Source: Cavenderia fasciculata (lineage: Eukaryota; Evosea; Eumycetozoa; Acytosteliales; Cavenderiaceae). From it: DNA of 64,000 nt. This document shows positions 1-13,500 of this stretch, in pieces. Below the pieces are notes generated by a model that saw only the letters and a program-made list of their open reading frames with translations, was not told where the DNA came from and did not search any database. Location: the NCBI RefSeq assembly GCF_000203815.1, contig NW_004457642.1, positions 806,001 to 870,000 of the forward strand. Reading direction: 5' to 3'. The translations under genes and the position numbers were made by a program. The stretch's first letter is position 1. Each line of letters opens with the position of its first letter.

Positions 1-3000
1 CGTATAACAAAGCACAGACTCCACCAGACTTTTTATATATGTTGTTCATTTTTTGATAATAGTTATTAGTTTGGTGTTCCTTTTTTTTTATTTCATTTCT
101 TTTTTTTTTGTGTTCCTCGTTGCATGGATCTTTTTTTGATCAATGTATGTATATAATTCAATCGTTTTTTTTGTTGTTTCAAACCTATCCAACAAACACC
201 TATACATCAACCATCATATTTGTACAACGAAATACCGATTTATTAGTACTACTGTCAACAAATTCAGAAAAAAACAAAAACAAAAAAAAGCCAACAACCA
301 ATCCAAATTTAGATGTGCCTTTGCTGAATGATTAATTTCGCTGGCCTCGTTGTGTTGTCCTCCTCTTGCGATACCATCTCCACAAAACAAACAGACAGAC
401 AGTAGCAGTAAAACTATTAGGTTCACATATCACTCACTATAATTATTATTCTTATTCTTATTGCCAAACCACAATTTTTAAAAGTTGGATTAATAGTTGA
501 TTGTCGGTCAACAACCCTCAACCCTTACCTATCTTATGCCATAATCATATATAGTAAGAAATAATAGCTTTTTGTATCACCATTCTATCCTATCCTTAAC
601 CTTATCCAATCAACATACCAACCAAACATTCATTTATAAAACATTGTTTATTGTGATAGATCATTCATTATCTTTAACGACTATCAAACACACAAACATT
701 TATTTATCGTAAGTAGGTGTTGTTATTCGCATACATACAACTCGGCATATATATATACACCCCGTAAATTCATATTCATATTGATTTTCGGGTGAGACAT
801 ACAAACGTATAAAAATAATGTGAATTCATTATAAAAGGGTATTTATAGAAGGTAGATTTATAGAAACAATCGATTTGTTGTTCCCACACCACCACCACCA
901 CCACCTATATACTGCTATTACTACAGATAACACAATGTTGTTATAAAATTATTATTCATGAACCAAACCAACCCAACCCAACCCACCAACCACAATAATT
1001 ATCATCATTATCATCAATTATCCATGATCATTATTACTCTACTCTACACAAAACACTTTGTTTCCATGGATTTCCACCACAACACACAACACAACATCAT
1101 ATAACAACAAACGAACGCGAACAAACGAACGAATGAAGCCATTTTTAAAAATATGGATAATAGTGTTTCTCAATCCAACAACAACAACAATAATAACCAC
1201 CTCTAACAATCCATCCTCCTCAAACCAACCAATCATAATATAATAATATACCCTACTCCTACCCACTCCTCCTACACACCCACACCACACAAACACAATC
1301 AAGTGATCATATCGACAACACCTATTGTAGTAGTAGTAGTTGGTGGTTTAGGGTATATAAATGTGTATGGCGAATAATTAAAGATAATTATAATGTGTTT
1401 GGATGATGATGATGGACATGCTGCCAGTGCCTCTTGTGGTCTCACCTCTTTTTCCTTTCTTGTTTTGTTTGCATTCTTCTTCTTCTTCTTGTCCAACCTA
1501 CACATTCATTTATATATATTTGATATTTTTTAAATTACAAAACCTTCCTTACTTTTGTTTTCTTCTACCTCTTTTGAAAGTAAGATCACTTTTATAATGT
1601 TATAACACTTGACAAAATTATTGTATGTTTTTTTTTGTGTTATTCTATCTTTGGAAGCCAAGGTCCTTGGTTGTATCCCATTGTCGGTCTTGCCAAATTC
1701 GCACTTTCCAACTTTTTCAAAAATTCAATCGGGAAAGGAGAACGATTGCCGTAGTCTGTCCTGTTGCGTGCGGCACTGCACCGTATCATAGACATCCTAC
1801 CTTAAACATCACCAATCATCATCTTATCTTTTTCTTCTCACTTTTTTTTTTAAAAACACAATCAAACAATCGGTTCATATATAATATACATATATATATC
1901 TTCCTCTCAAATGTATGTGTTTCTTATCATCGATGAAGGTTTTTATAAAAACCAATGTTTTGTATATATTATTGTAAAAGATTGGGTACTTTAAGACTAT
2001 AGTACTTATCAACCTATCAACCTATCAACCTACCAATACCATCTTGGCATTGGCCTCAAAAGGGTGTGTGGGGGTCATATGATCATGGAAGGCAGGTAGC
2101 GCCATCCATAATCATAATTACAAGTTGCCACCAACTCTTTTTAAAGAGACACACATAAATATATATATATACGTATTGGTTGATTGACACACGTAACCCA
2201 GATTCAAACAATGTCTTCTCATTCAAAATCAAATTTTCAGGGACATTGAAAGCACACATTGTATACACACACACAAACACACACATAATTTATCTACTTT
2301 CTGGACGACAGCATCAACATCAAAAATACGGTACAGATAATTATTATTTATTCTGTTCACACTTTTTGTTTGAATGCACACGGATGCATTGATTGGGAAT
2401 TTCAGTTTGTCGTTGCCAATGTTGCGCACTTCTTCTTATTATTATTGTGTGTGCGTGTTGTTATTGTTGTATAATTGTGAGAAGCTATTCTTTTAGTTTT
2501 AATGTTAAAACGTTATGTTGTGTTGTTGTTGTTGTTGGTGTTGATGTTTTTTTAGCTATAGAATAAATGGGGTGATCAAGTGATCGTGATCATCAGCAGT
2601 CCTACAGACTAGACTGTATTAGCATAATCTAGTAGCACCTCCACCAACAACAACAACAACAACTACCAAACATCTCTACACATCTATTGATTAATGATAT
2701 ATTAACAATAATTTGTGTATGATGATTGTGAACACTCTACATAATAATAATAATAACCCTAACCGATTAATACCCTTTAACACAATCAATATGTTGAACA
2801 ACTAAACTAAAATTATCATCCATTAGTCAAATCAACTACTACTTTTAAATTTCCAAGTCATTTTATTTATTTATTTATTTGTTTGTTTGTTTGTGTTGGA
2901 ACATATCATCTTAATATTATCAGTAGCATTGGTAGCAGTAGTAGCAGGTGGATCGATATTTCTATCTATCTACTATTCCTTTATTATTATAATAATCATA

Positions 3001-4443
3001 GTAGTAGGGAATCAAGTTTCATTCATTCATTCATTTCCATCATCACAATCCACCCACCTCTAATTTGTAGACAAAAGCCCCCTTTTTTAAAATTATTGTA
3101 TAATATTAATATTAGTTAATTCAATTCTCTATGATATATATATAGCCATCCATCACCATATAATATAATATAATATAATATAATATAGTACCACTACCAT
3201 ATAATATCTCCTAATAGGTAATCATTCTTGAATAGTTTTTACTATTAGAGGTGCAACAACAATAGTAAGTAAATCACAAAACCATAACCTCCCAAAAACT
3301 TGATCACCCACCACCACCACCACACATGATCACTCAAATCAATCAATCAATCAACCAACCCCCATGCCATAATTTATGTCAAGTGATATCATCCCACCCA
3401 CATATACACTATGTTGGTAAATTTGGTAAAAGATACACCCCTCCCCCTCAAGAGTCAACAATGTGTTTGTGTTTGGGTTAATTTTTATCCAACACCTACC
3501 ACTACCACTACACATCAATCATGTGAGTCTATCGATCTATCTTGCTCTTTTTTTTTGATAAAGTTACATAATAGTAGAGTTCTGGAGAAGAGATAGATAG
3601 ATAGATAGATAGAGAAAGTGGAAGCGGATAACAGTTTAGTTTTTTTTTTCTTTTTAGTAGTATACTACTTCTTTTATGTAATTATTACACCCACTCTTAA
3701 TAGGACTACGACTCACACCTCACGCACACCACACGACAAGACAAAAGACGTCTACCACCACTTAAACATCCGTCCGTCTTTCCATTCATTCACTCATTCA
3801 TTCATTCATCTGGAATACAAGTTGATTGGTTACGATGATGATGACATTTATAATTCCAATCATTTTTATCATCACATTGCTATTTCAAAATTTCAATCAA
3901 AATATGGGAATTGAAAACATTCCATTCCAATTACTCTCTCTGTATAGTGATAACTACTTTAATTATTATCAAAACAAAAAGGAAATACATTACACATCTT
4001 TGAAAGTAGCACACCCACCAAACAAACAAAATAATTGATTGATATTTAGATTATGCATTATGATGATGATGATGATAAGTGATGGATAGACAGACGGAAG
4101 GACGATAGAGATAGATAAAAGATTTCTAACAATCAATATTACATTTATTATTATTATTGTTTGTGTCATACAATCATCCCCAAATTACATATCATATTAT
4201 TATTTTATCTGTTATTTATATTTATATTTATTTGGCTTCATCAACAACAACAACAACGATAATAATAATAATATTATAAATTTTAAATCGATTCGACTAT
4301 ACTTTAATTAATTAATTTATTTATTAACCCTATTTTTAAAATTATTATTTATTATTATTACAAGTAGAGTTCCCGAGAATACCCAATCAATCAATCAATC
4401 AATTATTTATTATTTATTTATAACCCACCCACCAATATATATA
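1..4443. other. Gene-poor AT-rich stretch
   Basis: No credible coding region is visible in these 4.4 kb. Open frames are short, low in complexity, and mostly lack an ATG or any family signature. The stretch holds many simple repeats: a CCA run near 885-905, TG and CA runs near 2265-2285, TTTA and TTTG runs near 2860-2895, an ATAAT run near 3165-3185 and a GATA run near 3590-3613. One island near 1645-1800 is clearly richer in GC than its surroundings and is listed separately. This is long for a dictyostelid intergenic region, so long 5' leaders, distal control sequences or unrecognised RNA genes are possible. Confidence 0.6.
1645..1800. other. GC-richer island with hairpins, possible RNA gene
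   Basis: About 155 bases stand out from the AT-rich background by mixed, non-repetitive composition. A perfect short hairpin lies at 1658-1670 (CCAAG, three-base loop, CTTGG). A second, weaker stem lies near 1770-1787 (TGCGG against CCGTA). No protein reads through with a sensible start. I could not match it to U1-U6, U3, 5S, SRP, RNase P or tRNA signatures from memory, and the strand is unknown. It could equally be a leftover of an old exon. Confidence 0.2.
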
Positions 4444-6258
4444 ATGACAAGAACAATACCAGGTCATACTGGTATTACTTGTACTAGTACAAGCAACAAT
4501 AACACTAATAACACCAATAATACAAATAATAATCATGTGGTACCAAATTCACCAAAGAAAATATTAATTCAAAGATATAATGATGATTTGGAGAATATGA
4601 TGATTCGAAATTATGCGTGTCGTCTCATACTGACATGGATCTTTAAAAGTGAATCTGCACCACTTTTGACAGCCATTCCAACGCTGTCACTCATCAACAC
4701 CAACACCTATGCCTTTGTTCCATCACCCAAAGCGCCGCTACCATCGTACCGATACAGTAATATTTCACAACAAGGATATCCTTCGGCCTCACATTTCTAC
4801 AGTACCACCTACACCTATAGTAGAGAGGTTCTATCAAAGAAATCACAACTAGATGACATTGAGACGTATATAGTCGAATTGGTCGACATTGTCACCAGTG
4901 TCATCAACTTTTTCCACGTTCAAAATTGCAAGCGCTACGAAAACACCAACAAACAACTAGCCACCACTCCAACCTCTACCAAACAACAACAACAAATATT
5001 CACCTCTGTATTTATTAGTTGTCTATTCTATGCCGAGCTATATATTCGTCGTAATCATAAGAAAATGTCAACAACAACAAATCCCAAATCATCCACGTCC
5101 TCTAGTAGTAGTAGTAGTAGTACTACTACATCATCACTACCACCACTTACATTGGTCGATATATTAACCATCAGTATTGTGATTTGTATTAAAATGTGGA
5201 TCGAAGAGAAAATGTCTGTCAACAAATACATTTCAAAGATATTTGGTATTCCACTACAAAGATTGAATCAAATGGAAATTCAATTCCTAACAGTCATGGA
5301 TTATCAATTATATCTTGATGAAAATGATATTAAATCATTCTTGATTACTATTAAAAAAACTGTAAATGATTCAAATAACAATAATATAAATAATAATAAT
5401 GTAAATAATATTGAAAAACAACCAGATATAACAACTCCAACAATTACTACCAACACAACAACAAAAGAAGAACCTATTATTACATTTGGACCATCTTCAT
5501 CATCATCACCATCATCATCATCATCTTCAACACCATCGACACCATCAACTACTATTCAAACTTCACCTTCATCATCATATAGTGTAATTCAAAAATCTCC
5601 AACAACTATCATTATTTCCAATAATAATAATAACATGTATAATCAAAACAACAATAACCAACAGAATAATATATTAAAAAATAGAAAAGATAATATTCAT
5701 TTATCATCTTCTCCATTGTCATCGACAGTACCATCGACTTCACCAAATATGGTCCAAACACCAACACAACCAAACAATATATATAAACGTAAATATGACC
5801 ACTTTAACAATAATAATAATAACAACGATTCATCATCTCCATTGTCATCTGCCACAACCACACCAAACACCTCTACACCTTCATCCAATACTTCAACATT
5901 GATATTATGTTCAACTGGTATTGCCAACAACGAAAATCAAAATAACCAATATAATCATAATCAAAATAGTCATTCTTTATCATCATCACCAAGAGTAGCA
6001 ACCATTGTAAATAATAAGATATTAATAACTAAAATGAAAAAGACTGTACATGTTCCATCATCATCATCGACGACACTACCAACACTACCAACCACTACAA
6101 CTAAAAACGATAATAGATTGCTCTTTATAAATAACAAGAGAATCAAAGAAATTGTATCATTCCAACAACAACAACAACAACAACAACATAAATTACCAGT
6201 AACAACTACAGTAGTTGCTGATAAATATGATATGGGTATTTCCATTCCTGAATTGTAA
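4444..6258 (+). CDS. PHO80-type cyclin domain protein
   Basis: Predicted 604-residue protein in a single exon, starting at an ATG after an A-rich leader. A cyclin box of the Pho80/PCL type is visible at roughly residues 130-295. It contains the helix with VFISCLFYAELYIRR, then, after a 30-residue Ser/Thr insert, LTLVDILTISIVICIKMW, the VNKY/GIPLQRLNQMEIQFL stretch and MDYQLYL. Family knowledge: such cyclins activate Pho85/CDK5-like kinases in phosphate and cell-cycle signalling. The C-terminal half (from about residue 310) is Asn-, Ser-, Thr- and Gln-rich with no recognisable domain, which is typical for dictyostelids. The interrupting insert in the cyclin fold is unusual but lies where a loop would be. 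The cyclin call is fairly firm; the kinase partner is inference. Confidence 0.8.
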   Translation: MTRTIPGHTGITCTSTSNNNTNNTNNTNNNHVVPNSPKKILIQRYNDDLENMMIRNYACRLILTWIFKSESAPLLTAIPTLSLINTNTYAFVPSPKAPLPSYRYSNISQQGYPSASHFYSTTYTYSREVLSKKSQLDDIETYIVELVDIVTSVINFFHVQNCKRYENTNKQLATTPTSTKQQQQIFTSVFISCLFYAELYIRRNHKKMSTTTNPKSSTSSSSSSSSTTTSSLPPLTLVDILTISIVICIKMWIEEKMSVNKYISKIFGIPLQRLNQMEIQFLTVMDYQLYLDENDIKSFLITIKKTVNDSNNNNINNNNVNNIEKQPDITTPTITTNTTTKEEPIITFGPSSSSSPSSSSSSTPSTPSTTIQTSPSSSYSVIQKSPTTIIISNNNNNMYNQNNNNQQNNILKNRKDNIHLSSSPLSSTVPSTSPNMVQTPTQPNNIYKRKYDHFNNNNNNNDSSSPLSSATTTPNTSTPSSNTSTLILCSTGIANNENQNNQYNHNQNSHSLSSSPRVATIVNNKILITKMKKTVHVPSSSSTTLPTLPTTTTKNDNRLLFINNKRIKEIVSFQQQQQQQQHKLPVTTTVVADKYDMGISIPEL

Positions 6259-6617
6259 ATAATAAAAAATCAAAAATCAAAACCATACCTTATTTAATTC
6301 CAAGTTAATTTAGGACCGTTCCCATATGAGTGGTGTGTGAAAAACCCCTAATGAACCCTCCTCAATCAATTCCATTGTCACCATGGTATAAAATCTTTAA
6401 TCCCCTCCTCATCAACCATCATCTAAATGATTGATCTTGTTATGTATGTGTGATGGTTGATTGGGAGGGATCAAAAATATTCAATATGATTTGGTTCTCT
6501 CTCTCATCTGTTCAATTTTCAATCATAGCATTTGGTTTTAAATTTTAATTATTATCATTCCCCATCTTTCTTTTAATCAATAGACATTTTCAACAAATCT
6601 ATAAATATATTTATTAA
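6259..6617. other. Intergenic, no gene seen
   Basis: AT-rich spacer between two genes on the same strand. It must hold the cyclin gene terminator and the promoter of the secreted-protein gene. Nothing distinctive is visible beyond T- and A-rich runs. Confidence 0.5.
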
Positions 6618-7265
6618 ATGTATAACAAATTAACAACCATCATAATCAACATTTCAATTCTATTTATTTTATTTTCAATTTTTAATGTTGGAATTGCTAC
6701 CAATTTACAACTTTATAAAAAGACTGGTAATTCATGGTATACAGTTCTCGAGACCAGCTCCTCTTATTTGAGCTACACCATTCAAATACCAAAAGGAAAT
6801 ACCGAGTCTTTTCATGTCATCAGAAATAGTGACTTTATCGAATATAACAATAGTCTCACCATTGCCAGTGCTGCAGCCCCAGAGTCGTATGATCTAACAA
6901 TGAACGGAAAAACACATGAAACGGCCACAGACGATAATCCTTTTTATTATTGGTGGGGATGTGCAACAGATGCAATTTACTTTGATATCAAAAACACAAA
7001 CCTTTTAACCAGTGGTGATTTTATTATCAAGGTTCGAGCCTTTGGTGACAAGGTTGTACAGTGTACATCACCTGGACCATCATCATCATCATCTAGCAGT
7101 GGTAATCCAATCCCAAATACATCAGGTTTAACATCTGGAACAAAAGATTCCTCTGAAGGAGGCCTTGTTAGAAAAGACCAATGGGAGAAATCCCAATCCA
7201 ATCAACTAAAAGTTGGATTCATTCTTATCATTTCATTATTTCTTTTTCAACAATTCTTATTTTAA
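6618..7265 (+). CDS. Secreted, probably GPI-anchored surface protein
   Basis: 215-residue protein with no recognised family. Residues 1-27 form an N-terminal signal peptide (a hydrophobic run of Ile, Leu and Phe ending near GIAT). The mature part is about 120 residues, with motifs such as YYWWGC and only two cysteines, which could form one disulfide. A Ser/Pro/Gly-rich linker follows (about 150-180). The last 20 residues are hydrophobic with no basic tail after them, the pattern of a GPI-attachment signal; a C-terminal membrane anchor is the alternative. Several N-x-S/T sites are present. Short surface proteins of this plan are common in dictyostelids. Function unknown. Confidence 0.75.
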   Translation: MYNKLTTIIINISILFILFSIFNVGIATNLQLYKKTGNSWYTVLETSSSYLSYTIQIPKGNTESFHVIRNSDFIEYNNSLTIASAAAPESYDLTMNGKTHETATDDNPFYYWWGCATDAIYFDIKNTNLLTSGDFIIKVRAFGDKVVQCTSPGPSSSSSSSGNPIPNTSGLTSGTKDSSEGGLVRKDQWEKSQSNQLKVGFILIISLFLFQQFLF

Positions 7266-10200
7266 TTAAATAAAATTCATATTATTATTATATTTCGATT
7301 ATTTGTTTTTTTTTTTTATAAAGTTGTTGTGGTTAGTTTTGGTCTTTTCAACTTTTCTATTCAGTATCTTTATCTAGAGCTCTATCTGTGTATTACTAAT
7401 AATCATTTCTTTAAAATTCATCCAAGCTGCTCTATTATACTTTAGGTACTTTTTTTTCTTCGGATCTGTCCTCTGTGTGAGGGAAAACCATGAGGATTCC
7501 TCGTCTGTATCTAGTCAACGTACACGATTTTGTGGCCTGGTTGTTCCCCAAGCTGCTTGGACTTTTGTTGTAATGATACAAAGTTTGAGCAACTAGGGTA
7601 CACTGGGTCCACGAGAAGATCTACTACATCGTACCGACTCTAGAATCGTGATATAAGGGGTGGGGAGGAAAGATGAACAACTATATCACATTTTTGTTTG
7701 TTTTAAAGTCATTCATCAACTACCATTCAATACTCTAGTTCTACTTAAAATTCATTGCATTGTACAAACAATACTAAACCTTTTTAATCGATTGCGTGAT
7801 CTAGTAAAATTAAGAGTATTTTCGTCTTTTTTTTACCAAAAAGACCGCCAACAAGATAACGAGAAACTAAATGTGTTTTCTTGCCTTGCATCCGATGGTG
7901 TCTCAGATCTGATACACTGAAATTGATTGTGAAAAATAATAGAAAATACTTGGCCTCTTGCCTCTCTGTGCTATGGAAAGAGTGCGATCGATTAGTTTCA
8001 GCAGTAGCAGTGACGTTTTAAAAAAACAAAAGTGGTGTTTTTGAAAAAGTTTGATTCGCTGAAACATGGGAAGAGACCCTAATACATTTTTGATGATGTC
8101 AATGCCCCACCTCCTTAATAATGTTTATTTTCAAAGGGACACACGCAGCTACATCATCACCGCCTCCGCCGTAGCCGTTGTTGACAATGTATTGTGTTGT
8201 TGCTATTTCTATTTTATATATTTATATCTTTTTCTCTCTCTCTCTCTCTATAGAATAACAACAGAAAAAAAAAACAACAGTGAGATCACCTTTTTAAAAA
8301 TAATCACGCGACTAGATAAGATAGACAGAGCAGATACAAAAGATAAGATAAGATTACAATAATAATTTAAATTTAGAATATATATATACACAACAACGAG
8401 TTTGACGTGTCGCTTTAGAAATATAGCTAGCTAGCTCATCGGAGGATCGGATCACAAACCAATCACACACACACACCAAAGAAACAACAACAACAACGAC
8501 ACGATCCAGTGTAGGTAACCAAAAGTTTGAATTTATATACAAACAAACCCAACCGTCACCACTAGTACCCTCTTTTAGTTTTCTTTTAAAAAGTAGTAAT
8601 AATAATAAGTAGTTAGTAATATTCATTAAAACAACAACAACAACAACACATACACCTACTCACATATACAAAAGTAAATAAATTAATGAATGAATGAATG
8701 GATTGATCAAATTTCCTTTAAACTTTTAAAAGTATCCATTGGAAAACAGCCATTTAGCCACCACCACCACCACACCACTTCCCAACAATGATTAGATCGA
8801 TTCGAATTAAATACCAACATCCAACATCATCATCATCATCCTATTTACTTTCAACAGAATTTGTGAAATTAAATAATTGTTACAACAACAACAACAACAG
8901 AAGGATAAAGTAAATCCAAACCGATTGGCGGCGATTGATTGATTGATTGACTGTTCCATCCAACCATCAATCCATCGTCACCCCCCAGGATACCATCACC
9001 TTGAAAACCATCCCACCCCACCCAACAACACACACACTCACGCTCCAACCAACAATCGATTCTTTTTTTAAATTAAAGGAGGGGTATCATACCTCTACCT
9101 CTTTGTACTTGGCTCCTTTAAAGTGATGATGGTCTATTTAGAGCTTACTGTTTATTTCAAACAACAACAACAACAACAACAACATTACATTCGACAATTA
9201 GTAATTGCACCAACCAAATAATAGTCAGCATCATCATCATCGGGTTTAGAAGCAAAATAGTTTTTAAATCAAACAAAAGAGAGAAGAGAAGAATTGATCA
9301 ACAAAAGAAAAGAGAACGAGTTTAGTTTAGTTTAGTTTATTTTACACCCTGATTGTAATTATTAGGTTTTCAAAAGAGAACCATCTTCGTTCATCTTCTC
9401 TCTCTCTAACTTTTGGGGCTCATCCCTGCGGACAACCAAACCACCATTGTCTTTTTATTTTTTCAAGATATCCCATCCCATCCCATTTATAAAATTATAA
9501 ATATCTGTTGTTCAACACTATCCATCCATCCATCCAACCCATCACTTTCGTCATCAACAATCAATCTGAGCTCATTTAGTACCCACCAAAATATCTAGAT
9601 ATCCTCTTATCCATCAGATCATTGAAAAAAAGAGAGACTTAGATACAAGACAAGAAAAGACAAACAAGGAATATCGTACATTTATTTTTAGCATCACAAA
9701 CAAACAGAAAGCCTTAGAGACATTCAAAAAGGTTCAACCTTTTTGCACAAACAACAAGCACATATGTGTGTGTGTATGAAATATCTCTAACAGCGGGCCA
9801 CTACTACCCCCCTTTAATCGAATCAGACTCATCAAGCCACATCATCATCCATCAAATATTTGAATAGACCATCACCCACCATCATCTCTATTTTATTGTT
9901 TTTTTTTTTTAGATTGCAATATTGGTATTAATACCACCACATCACATACATATATATGTCAAGAGAGAGTGGGTATATTGTTGTTATTGTTATTGCACAC
10001 TCGTACAAACAAACAAAATGTGTCAATCAAATTGAAAATAGAACTATCAGTAATAGCACACACTCTCCTCTCTCACACAAACACACAGCTGATAATAATA
10101 ATAATCAATACCACCTCACTTTTTAGCTTACCCTTTACTTTCCTCCTCCTCCTCCTCCTCCTCCTTCTTCTTCTTCTTGTTACATTTACGAAGATATCGT

Positions 10201-10572
10201 TAAATATATTTAGTTTTATTATCTCTCCCTCTCACTCTCTCACTCTAAATATAAATATATTTATAGCAACAAACAACATATAAACTAATTGATTATTATT
10301 ATTATTTATTTATTTATTTATTTTTAGACATTGACCAAATCAAATCAATACAAATTAAATTAGCCATTTATTAATAATATTATTAATATGAAGATCTAGA
10401 TTATAGTTATATATCTATTTATATATATAATATAACCACAACCAAATCATCCTCCATCCATTTATTTAATTCATTACAAATTAAATACTATTACTATACA
10501 CTTTTTAAACAAACAATACAATACAATATATATATATATATAATATAATAATAATTAGACAATTTTGATCCT
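7266..10572. other. Long gene-poor stretch
   Basis: 3.3 kb without a credible protein gene, upstream of the PP2C-like gene. It holds CAA, ATC, CCA and GATT repeats, a TC run near 8231-8250 and a CTC run near 10141-10165. A GC-richer island lies near 7450-7660. A short inverted repeat (GTTTCAGC at 7995-8002, GCTGAAAC at 8058-8065) is present. An open frame from the ATG at 8066 (98 codons) has low-complexity hydrophobic content and no family resemblance; I do not call it a gene. The region may carry long 5' leader or control DNA for the gene at 10573. Confidence 0.55.
7450..7660. other. GC-richer island, possible structured RNA
   Basis: Roughly 200 bases of non-repetitive, GC-richer sequence sit inside AT-rich DNA. 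A perfect hairpin lies at 7548-7560 (CCAAG, loop CTG, CTTGG). A seven-base complementary pair (CACGATT at 7523-7529 and AATCGTG at 7644-7650) could close a domain of about 128 bases around it. No protein signature and no match to a common small RNA could be made by eye. The hairpin is of the same form as the one at 1658-1670. Strand and identity are unknown. Confidence 0.25.
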
Positions 10573-13500
10573 ATGAATCAAATTGATAACAAAGGTGGAA
10601 TACCACCAATAAAGATAACATATGATTCCAATTCAATTAGTGGACATGCAATCAATGGAGGTATAAGTGGAAAGGGTAACAACAAACACCTTAAAAAGAC
10701 ACTTGGCAACTACAACAATGGAGTGGATGCAGAGAATTCCATCATCGAAGACAATGCTACGGTGCTAGAGGTTTGGTTAGAGTCGAATCAAGCACTCTTT
10801 TCCAATGTATCACAGACCTCTATCTATGTATCGATCGATTCCGACAGCAACCGTATCTCTGCCGTTCTCAACACCAATCCCTACACGTCAGTGACAAAGA
10901 TTAAAAAGCATATCGTAGTCTATAGCATTCTCTTGGAGGGAATGGGAAGAAACACTCGTCATATTCGCACACTTCTTTTGGCACAACCTTTACCCAACTC
11001 TTCTGCTTCTTCGAGTAACAATGGTACTCCAAACAATGGATCACCGCATCTCGGTACCTCTTCACCTGTATCATCGTCACCTCCAACTTCCATGTCACTA
11101 TTGACACCCAACGGAAGTACAGGGAGCATGTCGAGTGAGACTGCCTCATCAACATCATCTCTACCATCACTCATCAAAGAGTCACATGAGCAACAGGCAT
11201 CGTCATCATCGACCACGACAACCACGTCAACCACCACAACGACGACGCAACAACCAATTCTCCAGTTTTTCAATAATGTCATCCAAAAGGTGTCTACGGC
11301 CAGTAGCAATGGTCCATCTGGGGGAGCAGCAACCGACATGCAATATCTCCTCACCCAATCCATTCAAAAAGCCTTGTATAGTTTTGTTAATAGTATTCAA
11401 AGTGATAGACTCTTTTACAATCAAGTCATCTCTTATAAAAAGAATGAAGGAATGTATTTACCAATGTTGTATTTAAACAAGAATTATCACCAAACAGGTG
11501 TCACTCCCTCCTCTTCATTCTCCTCTCAACTTTGTCATTTAAATCAATCAAATCTTCAACTCTCTCAACAACAACAACAACTAAATGGTGCAGAAGTATC
11601 AAACTCACCATTGTTTCAACATTTAAATATGGGTCACTTGACAATTCCAACTACCTCTATCTCTCAACAACAACAAACAATGTCATTATCTTTATCACCT
11701 ATGGTTGGAAGTCCATCCAATCCAACTTATCTAGTATCATCATCACCGTCATCATTGGCAATGGAGGTTCCATCATCATCGTCTCATCCAGAATCTAGTA
11801 GTAGTGATGAAATGATTGTTGCTGAATCTGTTTCATCAGTTTGTTCTGAATCACCTTCTGTTGTATCAACATCACCCTCATCTCATTCTAGTTATTCAAA
11901 ACCTACACTTCAACTACCATCCAACTCTATTCATAATATCATTCCAAACAATCCCCTTTTTACACCTAAAAAGCTTACTCCTATACTCTCCAATTTAATT
12001 ACTCTTGGTGGTTCAAGAGGTACTCTAACTTCATCAAGTAGTAGAGTTAAAATTGATCAACCAAATGATCATGATAATCGTGAAAGTAATAATAACAGTA
12101 ATAATAATAATAATAATAACTCAACGACGACTGCGACGACGACGACGACAACATCGACAGCATCAATTACAATCCCAACAATAACAACAACCAACAATAT
12201 TACCAATACCCCTTCTACTACGACGACGACTATTCCTACTACTCCAACTCCATCAATAACTGTATCAGTTTCAGTTTCAGAATCACCTTCTTCATCTGAA
12301 AGTTTACCAAACTTTGTTGCTTCATCACCTTCATCTACTACTAATATACTACTAAATAATAATACATCTTCGAGCAACTTCCAAATGGTAAAACCAAGGG
12401 CAATTGGAATATCAAAAGAATTGATTGGAGAGAAGCCATCAATGTCAGTATACCAATTGGATGATAAAAAGGGAGCAGCCATCATTTCTTCACTCTATGG
12501 ATGGGACTATGAAAAAAAGGAAAGATCTGGTGAACCATTTGCCGATGCTTTTTGTTTAAATTCAAATACTCATCCAAGTTTAAAGGCTGCTTTAACTATT
12601 GCCGATGGTAGTGGTCTTGGTGCCGATCCACATCGTGCTGCAACATTGGCTGTTTTAGGTGCAAATGAATATATTGAAAAATTAGGTATGTCAAAGAAAT
12701 GAGAAGAGAAAAGAAAGAAAGAAATATACTCATTTTCTTATTTATTTTGATTGTATTTTTTAGGGTCAATTGAAATTACAACAACCAATGATTTATTAAC
12801 TATTATTGGAAACTCTATTTTGGAGGGTCATATGAGAATTATCGATGACGAGTTTTATCATCAACAAGAGATTCATGTTGAACCAAAAGGTGCAACCACC
12901 ATGTGCATTGGATTTGTAGGACAAACAAAAGGTCCATCATCTATTCAAACTTTTAATACTTTACCTATCATCAATCATAACAATAATGAGCAATCTAACA
13001 ACAAATCAACAAAACAATCTTATACTAGACCCTTACCTGCCATTCCATCAAAATCAAAGTTATCATCATCAGAACCAATTACAATTGATCAAGATATCAA
13101 TAATAATAATAATAATAATGGAGCAGGTGGTAGAAGAAGTTCAATACAATCTAGTACAGATAGTATGGATAGTAGTTTTGGAACTGGCACAACTGATGGC
13201 AGTGGAGATTATAACCCTGCAGGTGTAATTCCACTTCCTGCCATCTTGGAAGAAGAAGATCAACACCATCAACAACTACAACAACAACAACAACAACAAC
13301 AAGTTGAAAACCAACCAATTTCACCAAGAACTGAAACCGAGGCAGAGATTAGTAGTAACTTTACAAATGATAGTGGTTTAATTAAAACTGATTCAAGTTT
13401 AATTAGAGTTTTTGATCAATTAATTGGTCAAACTTATAATGACAATGAATATATTAATAATAATAATGAAGAACAATTGGTAGTAACATCAGAGGATGAA

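Noticed and set aside
7660-7920. Open frame of 86 codons
   Set aside because: It begins at GTG without any ATG, which is not a normal start in this organism, and has no recognisable domain.
8066-8362. Open frame of 98 codons with an ATG
   Set aside because: The content is low-complexity and hydrophobic with TC-repeat-derived Leu/Ser, no family resemblance and no supporting splice or codon pattern.
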